From: Puccinia triticina | Lineage: Eukaryota > Basidiomycota > Pucciniomycetes > Pucciniales > Pucciniaceae | Reading direction: 5' to 3' | Length of the DNA: 64,000 bases | Assembly: GCF_026914185.1 (NCBI RefSeq) | Contig: NC_070565.1 | Coordinates: forward strand, 2,542,001 to 2,606,000 | Shown here: piece after piece, positions 52,840 through 64,000 of the stretch | How positions within the stretch are numbered: the stretch's first letter is position 1 | How the letters are laid out: every line of letters starts with the position of its first letter | Made by a program: the position numbers and the translations under genes | Notes under the pieces: generated by a model | Seen by the model: the letters and a program-made list of their open reading frames with translations, nothing else | Told to the model about the DNA's origin: nothing | Database searches by the model: none

Positions 52840-53720
52840 CTTCTCACTGGGACGCCCAACACCCCCAAATTCTTACAGTGGGCAGGATAGCCTCTGAAGG
52901 GCACATGGGGAGCTGCATGGCACTAGCACACCCCAAGAAATGGGTGTGCTACTGGTACTGCGGGTCTCTTTTGGTGGATTTCCTACTCAGGAATGTTGAG
53001 GTATTCATCTAGGATTTATTCTTTTTTTGTTTTCCTGCTTTACACATGTCACAGTCTGTCCCTCACATTTCACAAGCCACATTGTATACCTGAGGCAGCG
53101 GGTGTGGAAGGACTTGTCCTCATCCTTCCACATCTCTCTATCACTCGCCCGGCATCGTGCCCGCCGTCCTCAGGTACCGTAGTCTTTTCTTTTTATCTCT
53201 GATTTCTTCTTTTCTCCATGTTTTCTTGTTCTCACTCATATGCGCAATGATACTTATCCTTCCACATCTCTCTATCACTCGCCCGGCATTGTGCCCACTG
53301 TCCTCAGCCTCTGTCTTGCTTTTCAAGGAAAACTCCCAAAACCATAGCTAAGGTGCCCCAAAATTCCACAGCACTGGAGTGAATAACCTCCTGAATAATG
53401 GTTACCTTATTTCCTGAAATTGACAGACTGTTTGGCTTTGTAATACGAAATTTATATGGTTGGTGGTCATTTTCCCACTGATTCCACTGCACACCCCTTA
53501 TATCACATGTTCTGATGGAACAATATTGCCAAGAATTTCCTAGCCCAGCCATTATGCAACAGGATAGATTCCCTGAAACTTTTAGACTTTTTGGCTGTGT
53601 AACAAGCATAATATCAACAGCGTCCTGGGCGACTCCGCCACCCCCTCAACATTAGTTCTGCTGGCACCACAACATTTGGGAGTCGGGAATTGCGAGTTGA
53701 TTTTTCAACTCCCCTTATTT
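52840..53720. repeat. Remnant of MULE-type terminal repeats
   Basis: Segments such as ACACCCCCAAATTCTTACAG, TTTTGGTGGATTTCCTACTCAG and GTGCCCCAAAATTCCACAGC match the 160-bp modules at 33640-34300. A small direct duplication of about 45 bp (CTTCCACATCTCTCTATCAC and flanks) is at 53123-53170 and 53257-53305. The end TTTGGGAGTCGGGAATTGCG at 53676 resembles the right MULE end. No coding. Confidence 0.5.
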
Positions 53721-53850
53721 ATTGCGTGATAACCACGCTGCCACACACGGCCTCATTATGATTGGAGAAGTTGTGTTCAGTTCTGTGGCGCATCCACAAT
53801 GCATTTCCATATCCCGGCATTGTTGGCCAGGCCGATTGGCGAGGAGGGAG

Positions 53851-55427
53851 TTAATCGACTACCCAGAGATGGAGCGCACGGTCATAGAACGAGCATCCGG
53901 CGACGACGGACCGATGGGGCGAGCCTGCGGATGGGGCGGGGCAGGAGGGCCCCCAATCGGCGCCGTACGCGAGCCCAGCGCGATGGGTGAGCTGGGAGAC
54001 GACGGGCGCCGGGAGGGATGGGCCGGGGGCTCCTCGGGGCAGCTCGGCGATCTCGAGCACCCGGAAGCCGGCGTGCATCGCCGCCAGCAGCACCCGGCTG
54101 GCGTCCGTCTCCGCCCACTTGATCCGCCATATCCCGCCCCCACACGCTTCCTCCTGGACCGCAGCCGTCATCTTCCGCTGGTCGAAGATCCGCAGCCGCG
54201 CGTCGTAGCTGTCTCCCCAAGGGCCAGTTAGATCCTGTCTGCTGGGGTCGGCCCCCGCCCGGATGGAGGGGTGATCGAACTCACCTGCCAACGGCGACCA
54301 TGTGCTCCCGCAGATGGTGGCTCCGGATCGCCGTCACGCCGCCGTCGAATCTGCCACAACCAATCCTCTTTCCATTCAGTTTTTTTTTCAAGAAGAAGTG
54401 AATGCCGAGGATGTACGAAACTTTGAGTTGACGAGCACGGGTTGGTCGAGCGTGTTGCGTGTGTCCCAGAGCTTCAGTTTACAGTCGTCGCCGCCTAAAG
54501 CACGCAAGAAATTAGCGGGAAGATGATGAGTCGGATGAGGTGGAGGAGGGACGGGACCGGTGAAGACAGAGTGGGGTTGCCAATAGTCGAATGCGCAGGT
54601 CCAGGGCTCGTAGAGGTGGGCGTTCCACCGCTGGGTCTCGACGAGGGCGGCCGGGCCCTGCGAGGGCTGGGCGAGAAGGACGACCTGGCCGTTGGAGAGC
54701 GAGCAGACGATGCTGGGCGACGACGATCTGCGCCACCATCACAACAATCAACCCCACAGCTTTCTTTTTCTTTCGGGAATGGGCGCTCAACCGACTTGTT
54801 CCGCTTGTCCGAGATGTCGAGCGATAGACAGAGCACGCCTTCCTCCCGGGGCGAGCAAGCGAAGGTGTGGAGGCGGTCGAGGCGGGGAGCGGGGCCCTTG
54901 TTCGACGGATCGCTTGTGGTTAGGTGCGCATGATGGAGAGCAAGGAGCAAAGCAAGACTGACCAGGGGGTCGAGGAGTGTGTAGACATTCAAGCCGGCTT
55001 GTGCGTCTGCGGAGATCAGGAGCGGCTGGTGGGGGTCTTGGGTCCTGTGGCGAGGAAGTGAGATGGAGGGGAAGGATGAAGGGCAAGAGGGGCGGGACAG
55101 ACCATCGGGCGTCGAGGACGGCGGGACAGTCGAACGACTGGAGCGGGCGACTGAGAGGACGGGCGGTGAGCAGGGGCCTGGACGGAGAGAGAGTGGGGCG
55201 GCAGGACGCAACTAGCTGATCTGGGCGAGGCTGCTGTCGAGGGCAGCCTCGAACAAGAGCGTGCTCCCGATGCGCTCGACCGGCGGGGCGTCGTCCTCGG
55301 CGGCGGCCGGCGGGGGCTGATGGGTCTGGTAGAAGCCGCAGACGGCGAGGCGCGGGTGGGCGGGGCAGAACTCGAGCGAGCAGGGCGTGAGGGCAGTGGG
55401 GATGGTCGTCGGGGCGCAGCGGGCCAT
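53851..55427 (-). CDS. DPH7: Diphthine methylesterase DPH7 (WD-repeat)
   Basis: DPH7 removes the methyl ester from methylated diphthine on elongation factor 2, allowing the final amidation of diphthamide synthesis in the cytosol. Predicted exons (5' to 3') are 55427-55213, 55150-55103, 55044-54796, 54727-54558, 54494-54422, 54350-54285 and 54208-53851; phases close to give 392 residues, typical length. Signatures are FCPAHPRLAVCGFYQ near the N-terminus, SFDCPAVLDARW, GGDDCKLKLWDTR, VGSYDARLRIFDQRK, GGGIWRIKW, LAYGADWG and the C-terminal CSFYDRALHLWVVD. The exon-1 donor follows IS with GTTGCG and the exon-5 donor is GTTTCG, both weak. It is divergent from the next gene, with start codons only 47 bp apart. 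Confidence 0.9.
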
Positions 55428-55474
55428 CTGGCAGTGGGCAACTGGGCGGACTTCCTCGCCCGCAACAACCCCAG
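55428..55474. promoter_or_regulatory. 47-bp bidirectional start-codon interval
   Basis: The ATGs of DPH7 (-) and the next gene (+) are separated by only 47 bp of GC-rich DNA. There is no room for two ordinary promoters plus leaders, so the transcripts probably begin within or beyond each other's coding region. Confidence 0.6.
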
Positions 55475-56549
55475 ATGGCCGCCAGTCCGCCCGCCCCCGC
55501 CCCGCCCGACGCCGGCCACGCCCACCAGCCCTCGCCCGCCGAGCTCCGACAGACGCAGCGCGAGGGCCGGCTCGCGCAAGCCCTGCAGGCGTCCGTCGGC
55601 TACCGGCCCCAGGCCGCAAACGTGCGCTGCTCGCTGTTCCCGCCCCGACGGAGGCTGACTGTGCTCTTCGGTGTCTGCAGTGGTTCCATCCGCATCCCGC
55701 CGCCGCCGACGCCGCCGCCGACGCCGCCATCCTCCAGCTCGGCCCGGACCGCCTGGCTGCCCTCATCCAGCACGACTTCCTCCGGAAGGACTTCCCGCGC
55801 ATCCTCCGCACCAGCCACGCCTACATCGCCCACCACCATCCCACCCTCTCCCGCGCCGGCTCCGAGCCGACCAGGAAACTCGCGCTCATCCTCGAATCCT
55901 CCCTCGTCTGCCTCAAGAAACTCTCCCTCCTGGACGATCCGCCCCGCCAGGATCTCTTGGAACAGTTCCTGGAATGGAGTCGCCCCTTTGTAGGCTGCTC
56001 GTCAGCGTCTCCCTCACTCACTCTCTCCTGATGATCGACTACCCCCCCCCCACAGTACCAGCTCGTCCCCTCCCTGGGAATCCCTGCTGCAAGCCTGCTC
56101 ACCCAACTCAACAAACCTGACGGTCAGTCCACCCTCATCAAAAGAAAGACTCCATCGACATTAACAACACATCATCTGATTCTATTACAAAACAAAAAAA
56201 CGCTGGAAAATCAGATGCGCTGAAAGCGATCACGCCGGCGCTGCTCCATTCAGGCTCGCCCCGGATCCGGGCGATCGTCAAAGAAGCCATGGAGCGTTCG
56301 AGCGATCCGAAGGCGAGTGCGACAGGGCTAGTCCAAGAGCTGCTGCAAGACTCGAACAAACCCCATTTGAAAGCGGCAATCCATCATTTGGGACTCTCGG
56401 CCTTCATCACCACCGCCGATCTTCATTCATCATCACCCTCCCCCTCTGCAAATCCTCCATCCGGACTTGATTCGTGGTCTTCTTGTATCCTCCTTGCCCT
56501 CCAAGAATCGAGCCAGAATACATGTGAATATGAAGTTATGAGTTTGTGA
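55475..56549 (+). CDS. Unrecognised 285-aa helical protein
   Basis: Exons 55475-55621, 55681-55989, 56056-56122 and 56215-56549 have consistent phases. The N-terminus is Pro/Ala-rich (MAASPPAPAPPDAGHAHQPS). The remainder is rich in Leu/Ala amphipathic helix: LAALIQHDFLRKDFPRILRT, KLALILESSLVCLKKLSLLD, LLEQFLEWSRPF, IRAIVKEAMERS. No signal peptide, membrane segment or catalytic motif. An alpha-solenoid or adaptor is possible but not shown. GC-rich codon use matches its housekeeping neighbours. Confidence 0.72.
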
Positions 56550-56647
56550 AACAAGAGAACAGAACCCGAGTCGCGCGGCTTCGAGATGCACGTATTTACT
56601 TTTGGGTAAAAAAAGAAATGCGAAGCAGGATGCGGGGGGTATCACGG

Positions 56648-58261
56648 TTAGGTGAAAGCGCGTCTAGAGTTAAGCTTGGAGGAGGACACCTGGGGCGAGA
56701 CGAGCGGCAGGGGCGAGAAAGCGCCGGCCTCCTGCTCCTCGACGATCCCGGGCAGGACCTTCTGGACGAGTCTGTCGACCAAGCGGAACGTCCAGCCGGT
56801 GCACACCACGATCCCGCCGACCATGCCCGCCAGCCGGACCAGGAACGCGACCAGCGACGTCGTCCGCTCGTGCACGGTCAGCGACATCGGCTCCATGTCT
56901 GCGTCCAAACAGCGCACACTGCCTTAGTCAACCATCTCCATGTCGCAGGCTGCTGTGCACTGACCATATTTGAAGAACAGCCCCGGGATGCCCTGGCCGT
57001 GCTCTACGGGCCGCGCCATGTCGGTGACCGAGTATTGGTTGGTATGCAGCTGGCGCCCGTAGCGGTCGATGTAGGTGGTGGGGACGACGCTGATGAAATA
57101 TTGCTGTTCACACAAAACGGGTCAATGGCCTGGTGTGAGAAATTCCAGAAGAGGGGAGCTGCTCACGAAGATATGGAAGGCTGGGTGGATGGATACAGGC
57201 AGGTTAGATGCTGCGCTGTCCTCAGTCAGACGAGAGAAGCGGGCTCACGTTTGTCGGTCAGTTCGACGCTGTTGTCGAGCGGTTGGACGATCTTGGGGAA
57301 GAACTGGCCGAAGCTGAATTCGGTGATCACGTGGCTCAAGTTCATGACTGTGCGGAAAGACGAAGTCAGCTGGTTGGCCCGTGCGGCGCAAGGGTGTGTG
57401 TGTGGCTCACGCTTGTGGTCGGTATGTTCCCAGCTGAGATAGCCGTGGCCTAGGGTAGTCTGAGAAGAGTCATGGGGCGTCAACTAATAAGCCGCGCAGC
57501 CCTGCGGTCGGGGATTCGTGGGACTGACGATGTGCAGGTTGCCCGTCACTTTCTTGACCTTCGTGTTCCCGTAGATCCGGCATGCCGGGCCGTCGGGCAC
57601 AAGCGGCCGGGTCCGGCCGAAGGAGTGGCCCTTGCGAGAGGCATGCAGGATCTGGGAGGCGGAGAGCTCGGACGTCGAGTTGTTGTGGCTGTTCCAGCAG
57701 ACATAAGAGCGTCAACTTCTTGCAGCGCATGGGCCAGAGATGAGGAGACGCACTCGATGCGCTTGGCATCGCCAATGTCGAAGGTGGTCTGTGTGAGGAC
57801 GATATGAGTTTTTTTGTTTAGAGAAGGAGAGAGTCGATGGAAGGCGTAATACGCACACCTTCTTTCTTGAATTCCTGGTTCATGTACATCCGATCTCCCA
57901 CCGCGTCCTTAATATCCACGCTGAGATCTACGAAAAAGAGGGCGAGAGATGGTCAGGAGGGGGCGGCAGGATGGATGTGTGGAAGGCACGGACAGTGGCA
58001 GGGCATGGCGAGGGTGATATCGATGTTGATGCCGAGCGAGTGGGCGATGGACTGGTCGACGTGGAACGAGTATCGCGGCTCGCCGAACAGATACTCCTGC
58101 AGCTCGTGCCAGATCAGCACCAGGATCAGACAGGCCACCCCCACCGTCACCACCCCGCCGCGGCTCGACCGCTGCTTGTAGCTCGGCAGCGTCTTCGGGA
58201 ACGCATCGAACTCCCGCATCGCCGGCAGCTCCATGAGCGACTTCGCTTCTTCGTCCGACAT
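56648..58261 (-). CDS. ERV41: ER-Golgi vesicle protein Erv41/ERGIC2
   Basis: Erv41 with Erv46 forms a COPII/COPI vesicle complex that retrieves escaped ER proteins. Nine exons fit: 58261-57994, 57927-57857, 57788-57754, 57688-57529, 57459-57411, 57347-57249, 57180-57167, 57103-56965, 56898-56648; total 361 residues, close to yeast Erv41. Motifs are FDAFPKTLPSYKQRSSRGG before the first membrane span (VVTVGVACLILVLIW), INIDITLAMPCHY, ACRIYGNTKVKKVTGNLHI, TTLGHGYLSWEH, NLSHVITEFSFG, QYFISVVPTTYI, PGLFFKYDMEP, and a second span (FLVRLAGMVGGIVVCTGW). Exon 7 is only 14 nt (PFHIF). It ends in a polar tail with no dibasic retrieval signal. Confidence 0.9.
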
Positions 58262-58508
58262 CTCCGGCCCGCGTCTCTTCCGCTCTTCGTTCGGTTGGCT
58301 TCGCTATCGATCTCGGCGGTGCGTTCACAAGTCGGGTTCCAGGATACATACTCTGCTTGCCGGGAGACGACCCTGGCGACGCCTGTGACAGAGGGAGAGA
58401 GGTTCACGGATCTGTGACATCTCCGAATCTGGGACATTTTCACTAGCCCACTCCTGCGATCACCAAAATCTTCTTGTCGACCTACAAACAAAAACCCTTC
58501 ACAGACCG
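58262..58508. promoter_or_regulatory. Divergent promoter between ERV41 and RAE1
   Basis: 247 bp separates the two start codons. CT-rich strands precede both ATGs; no TATA box is evident. Confidence 0.5.
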
Positions 58509-60280
58509 ATGTCCTTCTTCAGCTCGGCCGCAAACAACAATACCGGCGTCTTCGGCGGCGGCGCGTCCTCCTCGACCGTCACCACCCAGGACCCCAAGGA
58601 CATCGAGGTGTGCTCTTTCTCATGCCAACACCAAGAAATAAGCAGAGCTCTGATTTTTGCCTTACCTCGGCGCAAACAAATGGCTAGGTCGAAAACCCTC
58701 CCACCGATGGCATCTCGTCTATTGCTTGGTCGCCTCAAGCAGATTTCTTGGCGGCAGGCTCCTGGTCGAACGAGGTACATATCCACAGACACCCGTGTTT
58801 TGCAGCACGAAGCAGCCCCGGAAAAGGGTCAATAAAGCCTGGACGGGAGACAGCCTGATTCTGTTTCTGTGTAGGTGCGGATATACGAGGTGAATGCGCA
58901 AGGGCAGTCGGTTCCGAAAGCGGCCTACCAGCACGAGCAGCCGGTTCTCGAAGTGATCTGGTCGGGGGACGGGACGAAGATCATCTCGGGGGGGTGTGAC
59001 CGGGCGGCGCGGGCGTTTGATGTGCCGACGGGGCAGGCCACCCAGGTCGCGGCCCACGAGGCGCCGATCCGCAAGCTGGCCTGGCTCGACATCAATGGCC
59101 AGGGCCTGCTGGCCACCGGCAGCTGGGACAAAACTCTCAAGTACTGGGACCTTCGCCAGCCCACTCCCGCCGTCAGCGTCACCCTGCCCGAGCGCATCTA
59201 TACCATGGATACCGTGTTCCCCTTGATGGTCGTCGGAACTGCCGCTCGCAAAATTCACATCTATGTCCGTCCTCCCAGTCCTCTCTACCATACCTCACAG
59301 CCATCTGATTCCTCCCCTGCGGGGGGATATGTGACAGCATTTGAGCAACCCCTCTGTCGAATACAAATCTCTCGATTCGCCTCTCAAGTGGCAGACGCGA
59401 TGTATAGCGTGTTTCAATGATGCCCAAGGATATGCGGTTGGAAGCGTGGAAGGCCGGGTGGCAATACAGTGAGCAAAGCGCCCTCCTCACCCTGCGAGAG
59501 ACCTGTACTCAGCGCTTCTGGCCAGACACGTCGAAGACAAACAGACGGCGAACAACTTCTCGTTCAAGTGCCATCGGAAGGACGCGCCGGCCGGCGCCAG
59601 TCGGCTGAACGCCAACTCCATCCCCCAGGTCTGGGCCGTCAACGACATCAAGTTCCATAAGCAGCACGGCACGTTTGCCACCGCTGGCTCAGACGGGGTC
59701 AGCTTACCTCTGCGCCCACGAATCCCCCTGCTGCTGCTGCTGGCTGACGTTTCCGCGCTCCTAGACGATCAACATGTGGGACAAGGACAGCAAGACGCGT
59801 CTGAAAAGTGCGTGCCTTCTCTAGCCCCTCGCATTCCCACACACGCGCTGTCGCTAAGCGGGGCAACCCAAATCGCACGTGTGTGTGTGTGTGTGTTTGC
59901 AGCCTTCGACAACCGGGGCGGGCCGATCACCAGCGTGTCGTTCAACCGCACAGGCACCGTCTTTGCTTACACCGTCTCCTACGACTGGTCCCAAGGCCAC
60001 TCGGGCGCCCAAGCGGCGGCCACCGCTACGCCGGCTCCCGGATCCGCCGCCTCCCAGCCTAACAAAATCATGCTGCATGCCTTGAAAGACGACGAGATTA
60101 AGAAGAGACCCAAGGTGCCGTTGACTCTCTCCTCTGCCCACCACCTCTCGCCCTACTGACTGCTTTCTCCGCCCTCTCTGTTCTATCGTACGTTCCACTC
60201 AACCTTTCACTTTGCTCTTCCTCCCCGCCGTGTTTGTTTTCTCCTCATCCATTCACTCGTCTTATTATTTATAGAAATGA
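58509..60280 (+). CDS. RAE1: mRNA export factor RAE1/Gle2 (WD40 propeller)
   Basis: RAE1 docks at the nuclear pore through Nup98-type GLEBS motifs and helps export poly(A) RNA. Exons 58509-58607, 58688-58774, 58875-59264, 59338-59468, 59526-59697, 59765-59807 and 59903-60114 have consistent phases. Family signatures are [118 protein letters not shown]-type text and TFATAGSDG. After KKRPK two ends are possible: read-through to a TGA at 60157-60159 (393 aa), or a last intron 60115-60274 with AG before AAATGA (380 aa, ending KK as in animals). A (GT)n run is in the intron at 59878-59896. Confidence 0.92.
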
Positions 60281-61326
60281 GCAACCAAAAAACTTGCATC
60301 TTCTGTATCGCTTTGTCCCCATCCTCGTCCCAAAGGTTTCGTCCAATGTATTGCTTGTTTTTCCTCGAAATGGTGCCGCGAACACCCCCGGAGGAGGAAC
60401 AGGAGCCCCTCGTCCTCTTGTTTTTTCATGGACTGCTTTCTGGAGGGGCACGAGCAGATCTGGTCTGCCTGTTCGACCATAGCTATGTTGTCAGCTATGA
60501 GTATCTTTGTGACTGTGCTGAAAAAGTCTGCTGTTTTTCTTTTCGTCTTCGCACTACACGGTCAGAAGTAGGCCTGACGAGGGGATGCATCCACCGACTG
60601 CATATGGGTGCAATTCGTGCTAACACAATTCAACCGGTGTTGTTATAAGCAAACTTCGTCAGTCCTCCCTTCTGAGCTGGCAGGCTGGCGCCCCTCTGTG
60701 AGACGGAGACCTTGCGGGGCTGTCCTCCAGAGAGGCTTTGTTAAGCTCGTGTTATAAGCCGTCTTAAACTTGGAGCGCGCGCGGGCACGGGTTGACTGGA
60801 TGTCATCAGGCCGGGCTTCTGCCCGCCTATACGCTTCAAATCTCTTAGGATGGACATGAGATTGGTGCCGTTGTCCTTGCCCTTGTCCAGGAGGGGATTG
60901 CTACCATTGATGCAAGCCGCATAAGAAGAAAAATTCAAACGACGAAAAAGAACACTGTCCGAGTTGCGAGCGGCATATCTATCTACATCAATGTGAATTT
61001 CGATATGAAGCTAGCTGGCCAGAGAACAGAACGCGGCAACGAGGATAGGCGAATATAGTTGGATTAAGGTTTAGTCATTGTGTGCTTGGGTATATTAAGT
61101 GATCTTCGTTTCCGAAGACGGTAGCAAGAAGCGGTGTGGAAGGCGTCCTAGATAATGCACGGCGCCTGTTGCGGCCGGGTCCCCAGATGTTGTGTGCGCC
61201 CACAAGGTATTACTGTGGTTGCCTGGTGATCAAGAGGTGAAGGTCGCTCCTTTTGAGCAAAATGTCGAGAGTTTATGAAGAATGAGTTGTTGGAAGACGT
61301 ACACCTGCATGGATATTCCGGCGCGG
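60281..61326. other. Intergenic with a 99-bp insertion-like repeat
   Basis: TGTTATAAGC occurs at 60641-60650 and 60750-60759, bracketing 99 bp that share GAGGCTTTGTTAAGCTCG with the short module at 21375, 26750 and 32830. No gene was recognised; the short minus frame 60938-60741 is doubtful. Confidence 0.4.
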
Positions 61327-61632
61327 CTATGGTTGTTGTAGCGTCTCACAGAAACTGCACGGACCCATCTTGTCGTAGAGAACTGCACAATCTCGGTAGC
61401 CACATTCAAAAGTCCTTATAAGGTAATCTCCAGGACACTGCACCAATTCCGTTTTAGTTTGATCAACATTGGTGTATTCAATGACCAATTCAGGACATGG
61501 GATAGCGGGCTTCGTGTCGTAGAGACGGTCGGCCGCCTCGGGGTGAAGAGTGCATCCACAAAGGACGGTGACGGCTAGTTGAGCGACGAAGAGGAGCTGT
61601 ACTGAGGTGTGCCATATCTCGGGACCGTTCAT
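61327..61632 (-). CDS. Small cysteine-rich secreted protein, candidate effector
   Basis: 101 codons starting at Met 61632 (MNGPEIWHTSVQLLFVAQLA); an upstream in-frame Met at 61674 would bury the signal peptide and is disfavoured. A hydrophobic core LLFVAQLAVTVLCGC gives a signal peptide of about 25 residues. The mature part carries several Cys (PCPEL, VQCPGDY, FECGYRDC, GPCSFCE), suited to disulfides. No transmembrane segment. Size, Cys content and secretion match small secreted effectors of rusts; no homologue is recognised. No intron. Confidence 0.68.
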   Translation of the reverse strand: MNGPEIWHTSVQLLFVAQLAVTVLCGCTLHPEAADRLYDTKPAIPCPELVIEYTNVDQTKTELVQCPGDYLIRTFECGYRDCAVLYDKMGPCSFCETLQQP

Positions 61633-61674
61633 CTTGCTGGAATTGTGGTCGAGTGATTTGTGATAAGGATGCAA

Positions 61675-64000
61675 GGCTCGATGGGGTCCCTCTACAGGGC
61701 GGGACTAGTGATCGTAGTGGTGATGGGAGGAATAATTTTGGCAGCGGTCTGATAACTCAGGGGCATGTCCATGGCTCTTGGGCAGAGCGGGAGTGGTGGG
61801 GTCAGCAACCCAAGTTTTCTTGGCTGTTTTCGAAACGCCACCCCCGCTCCCAAGTTCCGAGTGACGAAAAAAATGTTCCAGATCAGGCGGTGAGCTGCGT
61901 CGCGTCGTCGGTTCCGCTTCCGGTCTACCAATGTTTAGTACATGGAGGCCTCGTGAGACAGATGGACGACCAATTCTTCATCTCCAGATTATAAGCCTAT
62001 CAAGCTCGATCAGCCTCGACACAGGCAGCCATCCCGGCCCTCTCCTCTCGCGGCGTGTTGGCTGCTTCCACATGGGCGACCGAACAACTTGTTTTTCTCC
62101 GGCGAGCGACTGGTTCAGATATCATCTTGGAACGGTCGATCAACACGCCGATTGTAAGCATCATTGTTGCTTGGCTTGCCACTCGAGTCGCGCCCGTCGC
62201 CTGGTCACTAGCCCCCTCACGAACTGACTGTTGGTTCTGGGCTGTTTGATTCGGGATCGAGGAACGTCAAGTTGAAGACTCCCTGATGGCAGAAGCACCT
62301 TCCCTGGATCCGGGTCTGTCCCAGCAGGCGGGATGGCACTCATGCCGAAGAATTCCTTTGCCTACACGTTTGGTGTGCAAAGTTGTGCCGAAAGGAGGGC
62401 AACTCTCCCATCATATCTGTAGGGCTGTTTGCAGTTGTATGTACTTCCTCTATCTCTTTTCTCCGTCTTATGTGGCAAAAAAAGGGGAAAAAACTGTGAT
62501 TGGAAGTGCAAACTACTCCAGCTCACTTGTCACTATTATACATATACAAATCTTTCGAAACGCACCAGCAACAATTAAGGTGTCAAATGTGATTGTTTCT
62601 GCTTGGGGTGTTCCTATGCCCAACATGCACTTTGACCACAACTCAGTTGATTCTGATGTAGTCTGGCTGTTACCGCTCTGGATCAGGTAGATCTTCACTT
62701 CAATCCCCAGTTTCTTATCCGTCTACATTCCAAAGGATTCAGCCCAATCAACCGCAACATTTTCATACGATAGGGGTAGAGGAAAATACAGGAACAGTCA
62801 TTCAAGGAGATCAAGGTTCCTATCACCTATCAATTCAGATCACTCTGCAGGCGATGAAGGGCACAGCGTTTTGTGCAACTTCCCATGTGGAGTGCCCATC
62901 CACAAGCCTGATACGCGTACCTCTGACCAACCTGATCTGAGTAAACTATCGACGCAAAAATAATCTTTTACGACTCCTAAGTATTGCCACCCCGGTCACA
63001 TTTGGCTGTGATGGTCAATACGTCGAGGAGGCTTGTTGAAGCCAACTCGAAAGATGCACTAGATCTGCCGGTCGCCTGGTTCTCGACGTTAGTGTAGAGA
63101 AACGCAGCTTTTCACGCAGCTCAGTCCCTATCATGCTTGCCCCAGACCGGCTGGCTTACCACTTTTGTGAAGTCCTGACCAGAGTTTATGTCTTGTTGCT
63201 TCTGCGCCCGCTTTGATTGATATCTCAAGCCATAATTCTGATCGATCAATTAGGAACCTCGCGTCGGAATCCCAAGAAAAAGGTTGACAATGATGTTCGT
63301 CAAGGAGACCGGTCAGGATCAATCTTCTTTTGATGGTGCACACTTCACGCCTAAGGTTTTTTTATGTCGACTGGGTGCAAACAGAAACGCTGATCCCATT
63401 TCTTTTTTTTTATTTTCATATCAAGATGGCGCAAAATGGTTCAAAGGGGCAAGAATAAAACCTAGGTAAACGGTGGTTCAAACAGGGGTCAACAAACTCT
63501 AGCGGTACAAATGTTGTGAAAAATGCCAAGTGAACTTGAATTTTTTTGAAATAGAGGAGTTTGAAGAATTCTAATCCGCAAGATCTTGTGTCACGTCAGG
63601 TGATGACCAGGATCACAAATTTGGTAACTCGCGAAAACGGAATACAAACTCATTCCGTCCCCATAGTACAAACCTCTGACTTTTTTTGAACCCCAAAATA
63701 CCTTCATATAAGTCTAAGTTCTGGCCTTCAAGCGGAACAAGTTTTCCTTGCGCCTCTAGTTTCCCTGCGGTAGAAAGTAGCAAGCGTCATGGCAGTTTGA
63801 TTCCATTGTGCCACGTGCAAAGGTCGGCTTCCTCATACTTCGTTGAAATCAAGATTTAGCTGAACTTATCAACCACTGAACAACGTCTTCCTGGATCCTT
63901 TAGATTGTCTGTCTGGATTCTCAGAAGAAGATATCAGTTGGCTGAACTTGCATTACTCGTGATAGGATCCCGGCTAGACGAGAGGCCTCCATAACTTCAA
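61675..64000. other. No gene recognised to the window end
   Basis: Only short frames in both strands without known domains, for example 62286-62690 + and 61692-61931 -. GC content is intermediate. Part may be promoter of the small secreted protein and of a gene beyond the window. Confidence 0.5.

Noticed and set aside
53722..54231. Plus-strand gene opposite the DPH7 last exon
   Set aside because: Open only because of GC-rich composition; the opposite strand matches a known family.
54495..55579. Long overlapping ORFs on both strands at the DPH7 locus
   Set aside because: The same GC effect. Only the spliced minus-strand model gives DPH7 motifs.

Overview
The window reads as nuclear DNA of a basidiomycete fungus, most likely a rust (Pucciniales). 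This is inferred from intron-dense GC-rich genes with 59-112 bp introns, the transposon families present, candidate secreted proteins, and a very high density of degraded mobile elements. The species cannot be named from the sequence alone.

Two islands hold ordinary housekeeping genes. Island 1 (21.7-25.3 kb, + strand) has an intron-containing tRNA-Ile(AAT) and a six-exon inositol hexakisphosphate kinase (Kcs1/IP6K family). Island 2 (53.8-61.7 kb) has, in order, a DPH7-type diphthine methylesterase (-), an unrecognised helical protein (+), an Erv41/ERGIC2 vesicle protein (-), the nuclear-pore mRNA export factor RAE1/Gle2 (+), and a small cysteine-rich secreted protein (-). Splice junctions could be chosen so that every predicted exon phase closes. 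A 614-residue secreted protein of unknown function (28.1-29.9 kb, -) stands alone in repeat-rich DNA and, with the small Cys-rich protein, is a candidate effector.

The remainder is transposon territory. In order: a decayed Ty1/copia element (1-5638) inserted in a TET-like gene relic; an array of 16 hairpin-forming 28-bp repeats; a 4.6-kb hAT element (7592-12169) that splits a short reading frame; a CACTA-like element (13433-15927) that splits another; a 1.1-kb hAT relic (16264-17381); an orphan neurofibromin/IRA fragment carrying a 374-bp MITE; a pseudogene carrying a 270-bp MITE; then, after island 1, dispersed repeats and a foldback element. A roughly 12.7-kb MULE with an OTU-like domain (33.5-46.3 kb) contains a hAT, which contains an LTR element, which contains a CACTA-like element. 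A 6.2-kb non-autonomous LTR element with 1.05-kb LTRs (46346-52528) and the end of another MULE-like repeat complete the block.

Several insertions have target-site duplications that restore an open frame when the element is removed in thought, so the order of events can be read directly. The broken transposase genes show a recurrent signature: all six in-frame stops of the large hAT are TGA, and catalytic Asp is replaced by Asn in both the copia integrase and the MULE transposase. This fits C-to-T decay. All function names rest on motif recognition; no database search was run.
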